From Paenibacillus sp. FSL A5-0031 (lineage in GTDB: Bacteria > Bacillota > Bacilli > Paenibacillales > Paenibacillaceae): DNA of 64,000 nt. The stretch is taken from the NCBI RefSeq assembly GCF_001956295.1, contig NZ_MRTD01000010.1, forward strand, positions 62,001 to 126,000, given 5' to 3'. A program made the position numbers and the translations under genes. The number at the start of each line of letters is the position of its first letter. The stretch's first letter is position 1. Of this stretch, positions 17,448 to 27,000 are shown piece by piece. Under the pieces are notes generated by a model. The model was given only the letters and a program-made list of their open reading frames with translations. It was not told the origin of the DNA and made no database searches.

Positions 17448-18944
17448 CTAGCCGCGATAAGGCGCTAGCGCCTCATTTAAGCCTTTTGTTTGTTCATAAA
17501 CCTGCTGGTACACTTTGAAAATGCCTGCATAAGCAGCAACCGCTTCAGGCTGCGGCGAATACGAATCTGCATGCTTAACGAATTTATTTGCACAGGACTC
17601 CAAGCTATCGAACCAGCCTGCACCATATGCAGCTAGCATCGCAGCGCCTAAACCAGGTCCTTGCTCATTCTCTAACGCGACAACCTTAGCATCGAAAATA
17701 TTAGCCTGCATTTGCAGCCATACTGGGTTCTGCGCGCCGCCGCCGATCGAAATGATCGTATCGACCGTCTTGCCGGCGCGTCTAAACATATCGACTGACT
17801 CATTAAGCGAGAAAGTAATGCCTTCCATAACCGCACGAGCAAAATGAATGCGTTCATGTGATCCGTCAACGCCGATAAAGCTTGCACGAATGAGCGGATC
17901 TGCATGTGGAGTACGTTCGCCAACGAGATATGGCGTGAACACTAGTCCGCCAGCGCCCGGCTTCACTGCACCTACACCTTCGAGCAACTGATCAAAGGAT
18001 TCATTCGGAGCGAATGTTTTCTTAAACCAGCTTAAGCTGTAGCCAGCAGCAAGCGTAACTCCCATTGCATAAAACGAGTCCTCTTTGCCGTGATTAAAGA
18101 AATGCACCTTGCCTGCAAAATCCTTTGTCTTGTCATTCTCGTAAGAGAGAATAACGCCGGAAGTACCAATGCTGCAAAGCGTTAACCCTTCGGATAAAAT
18201 ACCTGAGCCAATCGCTCCGCATGCATTATCCGCTCCACCCGCGAACACCTTCGTCGTGCTTGGCAGCCCCGTGCTGTCAGCATACTGCGGCAGCAGCGTA
18301 CCTACGAGATCATGCGACTCAACAAGCGGTGGACAAAATTGTGCCGGAATTCCAAACGCTTCAAGCACTTCTTCGCTCCATGCTTTGCCAGCCACATCAA
18401 GAAGAAGCGTTCCCGCCGCATCGGAGTAATCCATATGAAGCTCGCCTGTTAAGCGGTAGCGAAGATAATCCTTCGGAAGAAGGAACAGCTTTGCCTTGGC
18501 GAAGGCATCCGGCTCGTTCTCGCGAACCCATAAAATTTTTGGAAGCGTAAAGCCCTCCAAAGCTGGATTGCGAGTAATGCTAAGCAGCTTGTCTCCAAGC
18601 GTGCGTTCGATTTCACGGCATTGCCCCGTTGTACGTGTATCATTCCATAAGATAGCGTTGCGAACAGGGTTTCCTTCACCGTCCAGCAGTACAAGTCCAT
18701 GCATTTGGCCGGAGAAGCTAATCCCTTCAATTGAATGGGCATCGATGCCTGCTGTTGATGTCAATTCACGCAAAGCCTCAACTGTACCTTCTACCCAATC
18801 ATCTGCCCGCTGCTCGCTCCACCCGGAGTAAGCATGAAACAGCGGGTAGCTGCGGGAGACTTCCCCAGCTACCGTGCCATCACGGTCAACAAGCAGCACT
18901 TTAACGGCGCTCGTTCCTAAATCTATACCGATTACATAGCTCAT
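17448..18944 (-). CDS. xylB: Xylulokinase
   Basis: Phosphorylates D-xylulose to xylulose-5-phosphate, feeding the pentose phosphate pathway. The 498-aa protein is a full-length FGGY kinase: phosphate loop IGIDLGTSAVK, substrate segment GISFSGQMHGLVLLD, WNDTRT, catalytic Asp239 in GGADNACG, and the C-terminal ATP site IISIGGGAQNPVWLQMQANIF. It follows xylA by 19 bases with ribosome site GGGAGGA, so xylA-xylB form an operon controlled by the xyl operator upstream of xylA. No xylose transporter is encoded here. Confidence 0.96.
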   Translation of the reverse strand: MSYVIGIDLGTSAVKVLLVDRDGTVAGEVSRSYPLFHAYSGWSEQRADDWVEGTVEALRELTSTAGIDAHSIEGISFSGQMHGLVLLDGEGNPVRNAILWNDTRTTGQCREIERTLGDKLLSITRNPALEGFTLPKILWVRENEPDAFAKAKLFLLPKDYLRYRLTGELHMDYSDAAGTLLLDVAGKAWSEEVLEAFGIPAQFCPPLVESHDLVGTLLPQYADSTGLPSTTKVFAGGADNACGAIGSGILSEGLTLCSIGTSGVILSYENDKTKDFAGKVHFFNHGKEDSFYAMGVTLAAGYSLSWFKKTFAPNESFDQLLEGVGAVKPGAGGLVFTPYLVGERTPHADPLIRASFIGVDGSHERIHFARAVMEGITFSLNESVDMFRRAGKTVDTIISIGGGAQNPVWLQMQANIFDAKVVALENEQGPGLGAAMLAAYGAGWFDSLESCANKFVKHADSYSPQPEAVAAYAGIFKVYQQVYEQTKGLNEALAPYRG

Positions 18945-18963
18945 TTGTCAGAGTCCTCCCGAC

Positions 18964-20277
18964 TTAAACGCTGAAAATAACTTCGCTCAAGATAAGGCGG
19001 ATTCGTTCTTGACGTCCGGACTCATTTTTAATTGGATTGTTTTGAAGCGCATATTGCTCAAGTGAAGCAAGCGTTGCTTTGCCGGAAACGATATCCGCGC
19101 CGATGCCCTCTTTAAAGCTGCGGTAACGGTTGTCAACGATGTTGTCGAGAATTTTCTCTTCCGTCAATTTGGCAGCTGCTTTCAAGCCCCAAGCGAAGCT
19201 GTCCATACCAGCGATGTGAGCAAGGAACAGATCATCCGTTTCGAATGATGCACGGCGAACCTTCGCATCGAAGTTAACGCCGCCGCGGCCAATGCCGCCA
19301 GCTTTCAATACTTCAAACATCGTTAGTGTAGTTGAATATAGATCAGTTGGGAATTCATCTGTATCCCAGCCAAGAAGCAGGTCGCCTTGGTTCGCATCAA
19401 GCGATCCAAGCATGCCGTTAATTGCTGCCGTACGAATCTCGTGCTCGAACGTATGGCCAGCAAGCGTAGCATGGTTCGCTTCAAGGTTAAGTTTGAAATG
19501 ATCCTTCAAGCCGTATTTTTGCAGGAATGAAATCGTTGTTGCTGCGTCATAGTCGTACTGATGTTTAGTTGGCTCTTTTGGTTTCGGCTCGATCAGGAAT
19601 TGCGCATCGAAGCCAATTTCCTTCGCGTAAGCGATTGCCATATGATACAAGCGTGCTAGGTTGTCAAGCTCAAAGCCCATGTCCGTGTTAAGAAGCGTTT
19701 CGTAACCTTCGCGGCCGCCCCAGAAAACGTAGTTTTCAGCACCAAGCTCTTTACCCACTTCAAGACCTTTTTTGAGCTGCGCGCCAGCATAAGCATATAC
19801 GTCAGCATTGCAAGTTGTGCCAGCGCCATGAACAAAACGCGGATTCGTGAACATATTAACAGTGTTCCAAAGCAGCTTTTTACCAGAGGATTTCATGTTG
19901 TCCTTCAATAAAGCTACGATAACATCAAGATTTTTGTTCGTTTCTTGCAGCGTTTCTCCTTCAGGTGCAATGTCCACATCGTGGAAAGCAAAGAAAGGAA
20001 TATTCAATTTAGTCATGAATTCAAAGTTAGCTTCAACACGCGCTTTCGAGCGGTCAAGGCCTGTATATTGATCCCAGCCGCGAACCATAGTAGCTGATCC
20101 GAATGGGTCCGAACCATTCGCATTAAATGTATGCCAGTAAGCAACTGCGAAGCGAAGATGCTCTTCCATCGTTTTGCCCATAATAACTTGGTTTGGATCG
20201 TAATGTTTGAATGCAAGCGGATTGTCTGAGCCCTTACCTTCAAATTGGATTGTGTTAATATTTTTAAAATAAGTCAT
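18964..20277 (-). CDS. xylA: Xylose isomerase
   Basis: Interconverts D-xylose and D-xylulose using two divalent metals. The protein, about 437 aa, carries the hallmark [13 protein letters not shown] (catalytic His), [33 protein letters not shown] (metal Glu), [17 protein letters not shown] and [22 protein letters not shown] (metal Asp/Glu). Its length is that of the class II enzymes. TTG 20286 is also in frame, but ATG 20277 matches family N-termini ([21 protein letters not shown]); AGGAGG lies 12 bases upstream of it. First gene of xylAB, divergent from the repressor gene xylR. Confidence 0.96.
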   Translation of the reverse strand: MTYFKNINTIQFEGKGSDNPLAFKHYDPNQVIMGKTMEEHLRFAVAYWHTFNANGSDPFGSATMVRGWDQYTGLDRSKARVEANFEFMTKLNIPFFAFHDVDIAPEGETLQETNKNLDVIVALLKDNMKSSGKKLLWNTVNMFTNPRFVHGAGTTCNADVYAYAGAQLKKGLEVGKELGAENYVFWGGREGYETLLNTDMGFELDNLARLYHMAIAYAKEIGFDAQFLIEPKPKEPTKHQYDYDAATTISFLQKYGLKDHFKLNLEANHATLAGHTFEHEIRTAAINGMLGSLDANQGDLLLGWDTDEFPTDLYSTTLTMFEVLKAGGIGRGGVNFDAKVRRASFETDDLFLAHIAGMDSFAWGLKAAAKLTEEKILDNIVDNRYRSFKEGIGADIVSGKATLASLEQYALQNNPIKNESGRQERIRLILSEVIFSV

Positions 20278-20313
20278 CGTAATCAAAATCCTCCTTCATG
20301 GATTAGAAGTTTA

Positions 20314-20327
20314 TGAGAGTGCTTACA
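20314..20327 (-). promoter_or_regulatory. Candidate cre (CcpA site) at the xylA transcription start
   Basis: On the minus strand TGTAAGCACTCTCA matches the cre consensus TGWAANCGNTNWCA at 13 of 14 positions. It starts 4 bases downstream of the xylA -10 hexamer, where CcpA bound with HPr-Ser-P would block transcription. This agrees with glucose repression of xyl operons in related bacteria. Confidence 0.6.
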
Positions 20328-20330
20328 TAA

Positions 20331-20360
20331 AGAATAACATGCCTCCACTTAGTTTGTCTA
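20331..20360 (-). promoter_or_regulatory. xylA promoter
   Basis: On the minus strand TAGACA and TATTCT are separated by 18 bases (hexamers at 20355-20360 and 20331-20336). The -35 hexamer lies inside the xyl operator, so repressor binding would exclude RNA polymerase. Hexamers are imperfect but no better pair is seen. Confidence 0.55.
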
Positions 20361-20374
20361 TTAAACAAACTAAG
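20348..20374. promoter_or_regulatory. xyl operator (XylR-binding palindrome)
   Basis: A perfect 10-7-10 inverted repeat, CTTAGTTTGT and ACAAACTAAG around CTATTAA. It closely resembles known xylO sequences (AGTTTGTT / AACAAACT half-sites) in Bacillus. It sits between xylA and xylR and overlaps the xylA -35 region. XylR would be released by xylose. Confidence 0.9.
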
Positions 20375-20508
20375 TTTTTGTGTTAAAATAAATGCAGTAC
20401 TTATTTGGCTTAGATGTCTCAAAATCCGCATCCCCATCTAGTAGGCTCTAGATTAAGCTTTTCATGATACAATAATAAATATTTTTATTTGGACGGAGGC
20501 ATTCTTTT

Positions 20509-21675
20509 TTGAAAAGGAAACCAACAGGCGACTTAGCGCTCATCAAAAAAATAAATACAGCCATCGTGCTTGAAGCGGTGCTTGGTTATGCCCCGCTCTC
20601 TCGAGCTCAAATATCGGAGTTCACGGGATTAAATAAGGCAACCGTTTCCAGTCTCGTTCAGGATTTGATCGACACCCATCTCGTCGTTGAGAATGGTCCC
20701 GGGCTATCCAGCGGCGGGCGCAAACCTGTCATGCTGCTCTTTAATGGTACGGCCGGTTATGCTGTCGGCATCGATCTGGGTGTCAATTATATTCGCGGCC
20801 TGCTCGTAGACCTCGAAGGCAATGTGATTGCAGAGCAGCAGCGCAGTCTGAAGCAGCAGGATGCCGATCATGTAATTGGGCAGTTAATTTCATGTATTGA
20901 GCTGCTTATTAATGATGCGCCGGAGAGCTCATACGGAATTGTCGGAATCGGCGTCGGTGTACCAGGTATCGTGGATGACAATGGCACGATTCTTTTTGCC
21001 CCAAACTTAAAATGGCGACAAGTTGAGCTGCAGCAGCAGCTCGAAGAGCGTTTCAACCTTCCCGTTACGATAGACAATGAAGCGAATGCGGGCGCGCAAG
21101 GAGAGCAGAAATACGGGGCAGGACGAGGCATCGCCAACCAAATTTATGTCAGCGTCGGGATTGGTATTGGAACAGGCATTATTTTGAACAAGGAATTATA
21201 TAAGGGCGCGTCAGGATTCTCAGGTGAGCTCGGCCATCTCTCGATTGAGTATGACGGCAAGCCTTGCAGCTGCGGCAATCGGGGCTGTTGGGAGCTATAT
21301 GCTTCGGAGAACGCTTTGCTTGAGAGTACAGCATCGTTAGGCTTTGAGAGCTTGGAGGATCTGCTGCTTGCTGCAACAGCTGGAGATGAACGCGTTATCG
21401 CGCATATACGCTCGATTGGCGATTATTTAGGCGCAGGCATTGCTAATATCGTCAACGTATTTAATCCTGACGTTGTCATTATTGGCAACCGTATGAGCCG
21501 TGCTGCTCAGTGGCTGCAGCCAGCCGTACAAGCTGCCGTCGATCAGCGCACACTTTCGTATCATCGCGAACGTATGCGAATCTTGTTTGCAGAGCTTCAA
21601 GAGCAGTCTGCTGTGCGCGGCGCGGCATATTACGCGATTAGCACGTTTTTCACGAAGATTAAGAGCGGGCAGTAG
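20509..21675 (+). CDS. xylR: Xylose-responsive repressor, ROK family
   Basis: The 388-aa regulator has a winged helix-turn-helix at the N-terminus (LSRAQISEFTGLNKATVSSLVQDLIDT), a ROK sugar-binding/kinase-like body (AVGIDLGVNYIRGLLVDLEG; GIGVGVPGIVDDNG), and the zinc motif GELGHLSIEYDGKPCSCGNRGCWE. It represses xylAB by binding the palindrome at 20348-20374 and lets go when xylose binds. TTG 20509 is the start, with GGAGG 9 bases upstream. Divergent orientation to xylA and the family's usual length support the assignment. Confidence 0.94.
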   Translation: MKRKPTGDLALIKKINTAIVLEAVLGYAPLSRAQISEFTGLNKATVSSLVQDLIDTHLVVENGPGLSSGGRKPVMLLFNGTAGYAVGIDLGVNYIRGLLVDLEGNVIAEQQRSLKQQDADHVIGQLISCIELLINDAPESSYGIVGIGVGVPGIVDDNGTILFAPNLKWRQVELQQQLEERFNLPVTIDNEANAGAQGEQKYGAGRGIANQIYVSVGIGIGTGIILNKELYKGASGFSGELGHLSIEYDGKPCSCGNRGCWELYASENALLESTASLGFESLEDLLLAATAGDERVIAHIRSIGDYLGAGIANIVNVFNPDVVIIGNRMSRAAQWLQPAVQAAVDQRTLSYHRERMRILFAELQEQSAVRGAAYYAISTFFTKIKSGQ

Positions 21676-21721
21676 CATCTTTATGCATTGCTAAACATTG
21701 CTAAACAAAAAGTTTTTTCTC

Positions 21722-21757
21722 AAAGCTTGCAGCAGATCAACTCTGATGCAGGCTTTT
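21722..21757 (+). terminator. Probable terminator of xylR
   Basis: A 10-bp stem (AAAGCTTGCA with TGCAGGCTTT, one G-T pair), a 15-base loop and a short T run follow xylR by 46 bases. The T run is weak (TTTTATT). Confidence 0.5.
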
Positions 21758-21914
21758 ATTAACAGGACTGCGTTAAAATAATATTCATCCGGCATGATCA
21801 GCTCCTTTTCCCCCTCTTTATTTCTCTTTGCACGATACCTCTCGGAAAATATTAATTGCTTACATTTAGGTTTAATACGGCTACTTAGGTTATTGTATGG
21901 CTGTAACTATGATT

Positions 21915-22057
21915 AGTATTTTTAATCAGTAATGTTACTCAGTAATGTTACTCAGTAGTATTGATCAGTATTATTATTCAGTATTTTTATTAAGTATTTT
22001 TATTAAGTATTTTTATTAAGTATTTTTATTAAGTTTCGTTAATCAGTTAATAGTATC
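21915..22057. repeat. 13-bp tandem repeat array, 11 units
   Basis: Eleven head-to-tail 13-base units, all beginning AGT, fill 143 bases between xylR and the GH2 gene. Units 2 and 3 are identical (AGTAATGTTACTC). Units 6-9 (21980-22031) are identical (AGTATTTTTATTA). The others are AGTATTTTTAATC, AGTAGTATTGATC, AGTATTATTATTC, AGTTTCGTTAATC and AGTTAATAGTATC. The rest of this 559-base gap (21676-22234) holds the xylR terminator, the GH2 promoter and AT-rich sequence with no gene. The array could be iterated protein-binding sites or a hypervariable minisatellite. Confidence 0.9.
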
Positions 22058-22148
22058 GATTTATTACCATCTTCTTTTAGATTGGTGTTTTAAACAGGCA
22101 TTATATTAATTTATAAGTTAATTACAAAAGATTAAAATTAATTATTTA

Positions 22149-22178
22149 TTGACAATTCGGTCAAATATTCATTAAAAT
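22149..22178 (+). promoter_or_regulatory. Sigma-A-type promoter of the GH2 gene
   Basis: Consensus TTGACA at 22149-22154 and TAAAAT at 22173-22178 with an 18-base spacer, 56 bases before the GH2 start and downstream of the 13-bp repeat array. Confidence 0.65.
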
Positions 22179-22234
22179 CAATAATATAAGAACTTATTAT
22201 TAACTTTTAAATTAATATAATGGAGGAATGAAAA

Positions 22235-23983
22235 ATGGAACAGCAGCAAATCCCTCGCCCTGAATACCCAAGACCTCAGTTTACTCGAGAGTCATGGCTC
22301 AATTTAAATGGTGAATGGCAATTCGAAATGGACCCTGGAAAAAGCGGTATCTCGCGCGGATTAAACCAAGACGAGCAAAAGCTAACTCAACGCATCATCG
22401 TCCCCTTTTGTCCAGAAAGCCGGCTGTCAGGCATTGGGCATACAGATTTCATTCCAGCCGTTTGGTACAAACGAAGCTTCAAGCTTCCTGACAACTGGAA
22501 CGGCGGACATACATTATTGCATTTTGGAGCGGTAGACTACGAGGCTCAGGTTTGGGTTAATGGCAAACATGTAGGCAAGCATCGAGGCGGTTACAGCTCT
22601 TTCTCATTCAATATTACAGATGCCCTGCAGCAAGGTGAAAATGTGGTTACCGTATATGCCGAGGATGATACTCGCTCTGGCTTACAACCGCGCGGCAAGC
22701 AGAGCGGTACCTACCATTCACAAGGCTGCGACTATACCCGCACGACTGGCATATGGCAAACAGTTTGGCTTGAGCATGTGTCGGAAACATATATAGAATC
22801 CTGCCGTTTCGTTCCAGACCCGGAGAACAGCTGCCTGCACGTAACTGCCAAGCTGTCTGGAAACACAAAAGATGTAGAGTTCCGCTGTAATGCGCTGCTC
22901 GATGGCCTGTTGGTAGGAAAGCAAACGGCAAACGCCGGCTCTATGTCCGTTTCATTAACGCTGCCCCTCTCCCAAATCAAATTATGGAACACCGATTCAC
23001 CTGTTCTTTATGATCTGGAGCTTGAACTCATTCGTGATGGCGAAGTATTGGACTCAGCTTCCTCATATTTCGGTTTGCGTTCCATTCAATTGGATGGCAA
23101 GGCGTTCCGTATTAATGGCAAATCCGTATTCCAACGGCTCGTTCTTGATCAAGGCTTTTATCCTGAAGGCATTTATACAGCACCTACTGACGATGATTTA
23201 AAACAAGATATTGAAATGTCGCTCGCACTTGGTTTCAACGGTGCAAGATTGCATGAGAAAATGTTCGAGCCTAGATTCCTATATTGGGCAGATAAGCTTG
23301 GATATTTGGTATGGGGAGAGCATGCTAACTGGGGTCTCGATATATCAACTGCTGCCAGCCTTGCTCAATTTCTACCGGAATGGATTGAGGGTGTGGAACG
23401 AGACTTCAACCATCCAAGCTTGATCGGATGGTGCCCATTTAATGAAACTTGGGACTCATCGCGCGGCACTCGTCAAGATAATGACGTACTTCGCGTCGTT
23501 TATGAGACGACTAAAGCTATTGATCCAACGCGTCCGGTCATCGATACAAGCGGCAACTTCCATGTTGTAACGGACATTTTTGACGTCCACGATTATGATC
23601 AGAATCCTGTTACATTCAGGGAACGTTATCAGCCGTTTGCCGAGAAAGGCGAGGCGTGGGTATCCTTCCCCGACAGACAAAGCTATAACGGCCAACCTTA
23701 TTTCGTCAGTGAGTATGGCGGAATTTGGTGGAATCCTAATCAGTCCGACGAGAAAAGCTGGGGCTACGGGGATCGTCCACAAAGCGTCGAGCAATTTATT
23801 GAAAGATATGACGGCTTGACCAGTACTCTTCTTGAGAATCCTAATATGTTCGGGTTCTGTTATACACAGCTTTATGACGTGGAACAAGAAGTGAATGGGC
23901 TTTATACTTATGATCGACAACCGAAGTTTGATGTTGAACGAATTAAAGCGATCAACAGCAAAAAAGCCGCTATCGAGGATTAG
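22235..23983 (+). CDS. Glycoside hydrolase family 2 (beta-glycosidase)
   Basis: The 582-aa enzyme has the GH2 layout: jelly-roll sugar-binding domain (about 15-185, VWVNGKHVGKHRGGYSSFSF), an immunoglobulin-like sandwich (about 190-285) and a TIM barrel (about 290-575). Acid/base Glu404 lies in GWCPFNETWDSS, and the nucleophile is probably Glu493 in YFVSEYGGIWW. No signal peptide, so it acts on imported glycosides. It is shorter than LacZ and lacks the C-terminal LacZ domains, as in the beta-glucuronidase/short beta-galactosidase subgroup; substrate is not decided by sequence. It stands alone with its own promoter and terminator, next to the xylose genes. Confidence 0.88.
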   Translation: MEQQQIPRPEYPRPQFTRESWLNLNGEWQFEMDPGKSGISRGLNQDEQKLTQRIIVPFCPESRLSGIGHTDFIPAVWYKRSFKLPDNWNGGHTLLHFGAVDYEAQVWVNGKHVGKHRGGYSSFSFNITDALQQGENVVTVYAEDDTRSGLQPRGKQSGTYHSQGCDYTRTTGIWQTVWLEHVSETYIESCRFVPDPENSCLHVTAKLSGNTKDVEFRCNALLDGLLVGKQTANAGSMSVSLTLPLSQIKLWNTDSPVLYDLELELIRDGEVLDSASSYFGLRSIQLDGKAFRINGKSVFQRLVLDQGFYPEGIYTAPTDDDLKQDIEMSLALGFNGARLHEKMFEPRFLYWADKLGYLVWGEHANWGLDISTAASLAQFLPEWIEGVERDFNHPSLIGWCPFNETWDSSRGTRQDNDVLRVVYETTKAIDPTRPVIDTSGNFHVVTDIFDVHDYDQNPVTFRERYQPFAEKGEAWVSFPDRQSYNGQPYFVSEYGGIWWNPNQSDEKSWGYGDRPQSVEQFIERYDGLTSTLLENPNMFGFCYTQLYDVEQEVNGLYTYDRQPKFDVERIKAINSKKAAIED

Positions 23984-24002
23984 TGCTCATTAATCTCAAA
24001 CA

Positions 24003-24040
24003 AAAAACAGGCATGCTGCGATGGCAGCATGCCTGTTTTT
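24003..24040. terminator. Strong bidirectional terminator
   Basis: A 17-bp perfect stem (AAAAACAGGCATGCTGC and its complement) around a GATG loop, with T runs on both strands, between the convergent GH2 and giant surface protein genes. Confidence 0.92.
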
Positions 24041-24080
24041 ATAGCTTTTCTACTTACAAATGACCTAGTAACCCGCTCCA

Positions 24081-27000
24081 CTATTGAACGCGATGTACGC
24101 CAACAATATCTAATGTTTGCCCATCTATCGTTATGTCTACTGACTTCGTTTTCACTGTGCCATTATTGTAGTAAGCAGAAAATGTGAATGTTAAGGTGCC
24201 TTTAGCAAGCTTTGTGAATGAGGCATCCCAAAGCTCACCCTGCCAGCTGGTTTGCCCTGTGTTTAACGCAGTTAGAGACGCTTCGTAATTACGCATATGC
24301 ACCTCTACCCGAACCGCTTTTGTAGCCGTACCTGTAAGGGTTGTATCTGCCTCCAGTATAAATTTCTCTCCTGCCCAAAATACCGAATAACCGCGCGGCG
24401 AATTCTCATCTCCTGAATGTTTTAAATTGAAAGCCTTACGATGCTTATCCCATAGCTCCGTATGTCGTACATAACCATTGACTTGAAGCGGCAGCACCTG
24501 CAGCGTTTTGGTCACGCTAACCGGCTCAGCTATACCGTCGCTAACCGTGAGCTTCATACTCCAAAGTCCGACCGTTGTTAACCTTAGTGAAGGCCCTTTT
24601 ACCGGATAGTTTGGACCATTAACGGTATAGTAATAGCTGCTTTTCACACCAAGCGGACTTGTCAGCTCATAAGCAATCGTAAGCGTATTGCCATCAGCAT
24701 CTGTCACATTGGATAGAAAAGTTGTCATATCTCCTTCATATACAGGTTTGGGCGTCCAATCAAAGTCAGCCGTCGGAGGTCGATTGGTAACGAAATAAAT
24801 ATATTCATAATGCCCTTCATTGCCGGCAACGTCATAATCGATTACGGTAAGACGATATGCTTGTCCAGAAATCAACCCAGCAACTTTGTATGATTGCTTA
24901 GAAAGTGCTAAAGGAATGCTGTATTCCGTTTTACCGTCACCATTTAAATCAATATTCGTCACACTGCCGTCCGCGTTCACTTTTTGCAAATAGAAGGTGC
25001 GAGCAGCATGTCCCGAGGAAGGCTCGGCATCATAGAAGGTATTGAACTGAACCGTTACGGCCGTAGGTTCAACAGTAAGCTGTTCATTCACATCTGCAGG
25101 TTTAACCGTATCGACAAAGAAAAACCCGTTGCTTGAATACGGTCCCCATAAATAGCTGTCATTCGCTCTCGCTCTCCAGTAATGCAGCCCCTCAGCTAAC
25201 ACAGGTGTTGTGTAATTAGCAGCAGCCAAAGCAGAGTTCGTGTCCACTACCATAACACCGCTCGATGCTTTGAACACCTCATAGTCTATCGCTTTAATGG
25301 GGTGGTTCTCTGGATCAATCGTAAACGCATGCAGCTGTGGACGATTAGAGTTTGTATAAATAGGATTATTAGCATCAAGCCCATTAAATGAAAGTAAATA
25401 GGTTTGCGGCGGCAGATCCAGCATAAAATATTTAATATTACTTAAATTTGACCATACCCCTGCTGAATAAACCTGCCCTTGCACCTTAACGACGCGACCT
25501 GGATCGATGCTTTCAGCAAGCATAGGATACGTAAGTGCATTTCCTTCATGCTCAATATACAAGGCCGTTTCATTGTTATCGACATAGGTTAGTGTTAAAC
25601 GATAACTTTCTTGCGGATCATTCTCCTTGTCATAATACGTCCATCGAATCGTCGGTTCTTTTATCAGCACTGTTGGTGTTGTTTGAGTTGTTCCAGCTGG
25701 AACCGTAATGGTCATAACAGGCTTCGTTTGGTTAACTGGCGGTATTCCGTCCTTATAGACTATCGATTGCCCCCAATATGACCATGCTCCGTGTATATCT
25801 CGAACTTGCTCCTGTACAATCAGCTCCACTCCAGGGCGATTATAGTACTCTCGTTTCCCGACTGTCCATGTGCTTTGATCAGCCCACCGTGTACGGAATA
25901 ACTTGTCTGATAAAATATGAGCAATATCAGGATCATAAGAGGTATCAAAGGTTTCATAATCCAGTGCTTCACCTTCTGCAAAAACTTTGCCTGTAAACCT
26001 AACATCAGGCTGTGCGACCGGTCGTCGATGCACATAGAGCAGCTTTTTCACTGGCTCTGACCATTTGCTATAAGCAGAAAGACCAGGATTGTCTTTAGCA
26101 CGAAAGGTGATTTCATATACCCCAGGCTTCTCTAGCGCGTTTATAGTTGATCCATACGTTTTTCCGCTATAAATGCTCAATCCTTCTGGATTTTCAAAAA
26201 AGTTTGGATTATGGCTGTAGCTCCACTCTTCTGCTCCCATTGGGTCTTTTTCAACGTCATTGAACAGTTTCTCATAAGAGATCGGATCATTGACGAGAAC
26301 AGAATCATAGGTTTGTTCGATGTAAGTGTCACCATAGTTCGTTTTCTTTACATTAGAGAATACAGCGTTGGATTGCCCAAGTGACATTAATCCCGCGTAG
26401 CCTCTTGTATACGTACCATCGGCAACCTCCAGTACTTTTGCATAATTCAAGTATACGCGCTGAATGCCGTTAACCGATTCTACTTTAATCGGATACGTGT
26501 TAAATGCAGTTCGTGTCATAGGTGCAGATTGCAATAATCTTTTCGCACCATTGACTACACGGAATAGCGACAGGGTGTTCTTGCTCCACTCCATTGCATA
26601 CATATTCTTTTCATTCTGAATCTGAAAAGCAGCTCCGATAACCTTGTCGTTTCTTATATCACTTACATTCGCATTAAATTCTAAAGCATAGTTTTTCATA
26701 GAGCTTCCTGCATCATAGAGCAGTCCGCCCCAATCGTCGCTCGTAATTTCAACGGTATTTGCATCTATTTCCTTTAATGTTCCATTAGCGTTAGCTGAAA
26801 CAAACGGCATGACATTTTTTTCGTAAAAAACATAAATGGAGCCATCCGGTAAAATAGGTGTCGATGTTCCTGATTGCTTCTGATTATTTCCTGGTTCTGG
26901 TCCGGAATATGGTGTCTGGGCAATGACACTATTGGTTGTTGCGTTATACAACGTGGCCCATATTTTTTTAGGTGCATCGGCATCACCCCAAGAGCTTCCC

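Noticed and set aside
23456-23920. 154-aa minus-strand frame inside the GH2 gene
   Set aside because: The plus strand encodes the catalytic half of a convincing GH2 enzyme; the reverse frame has no signals.
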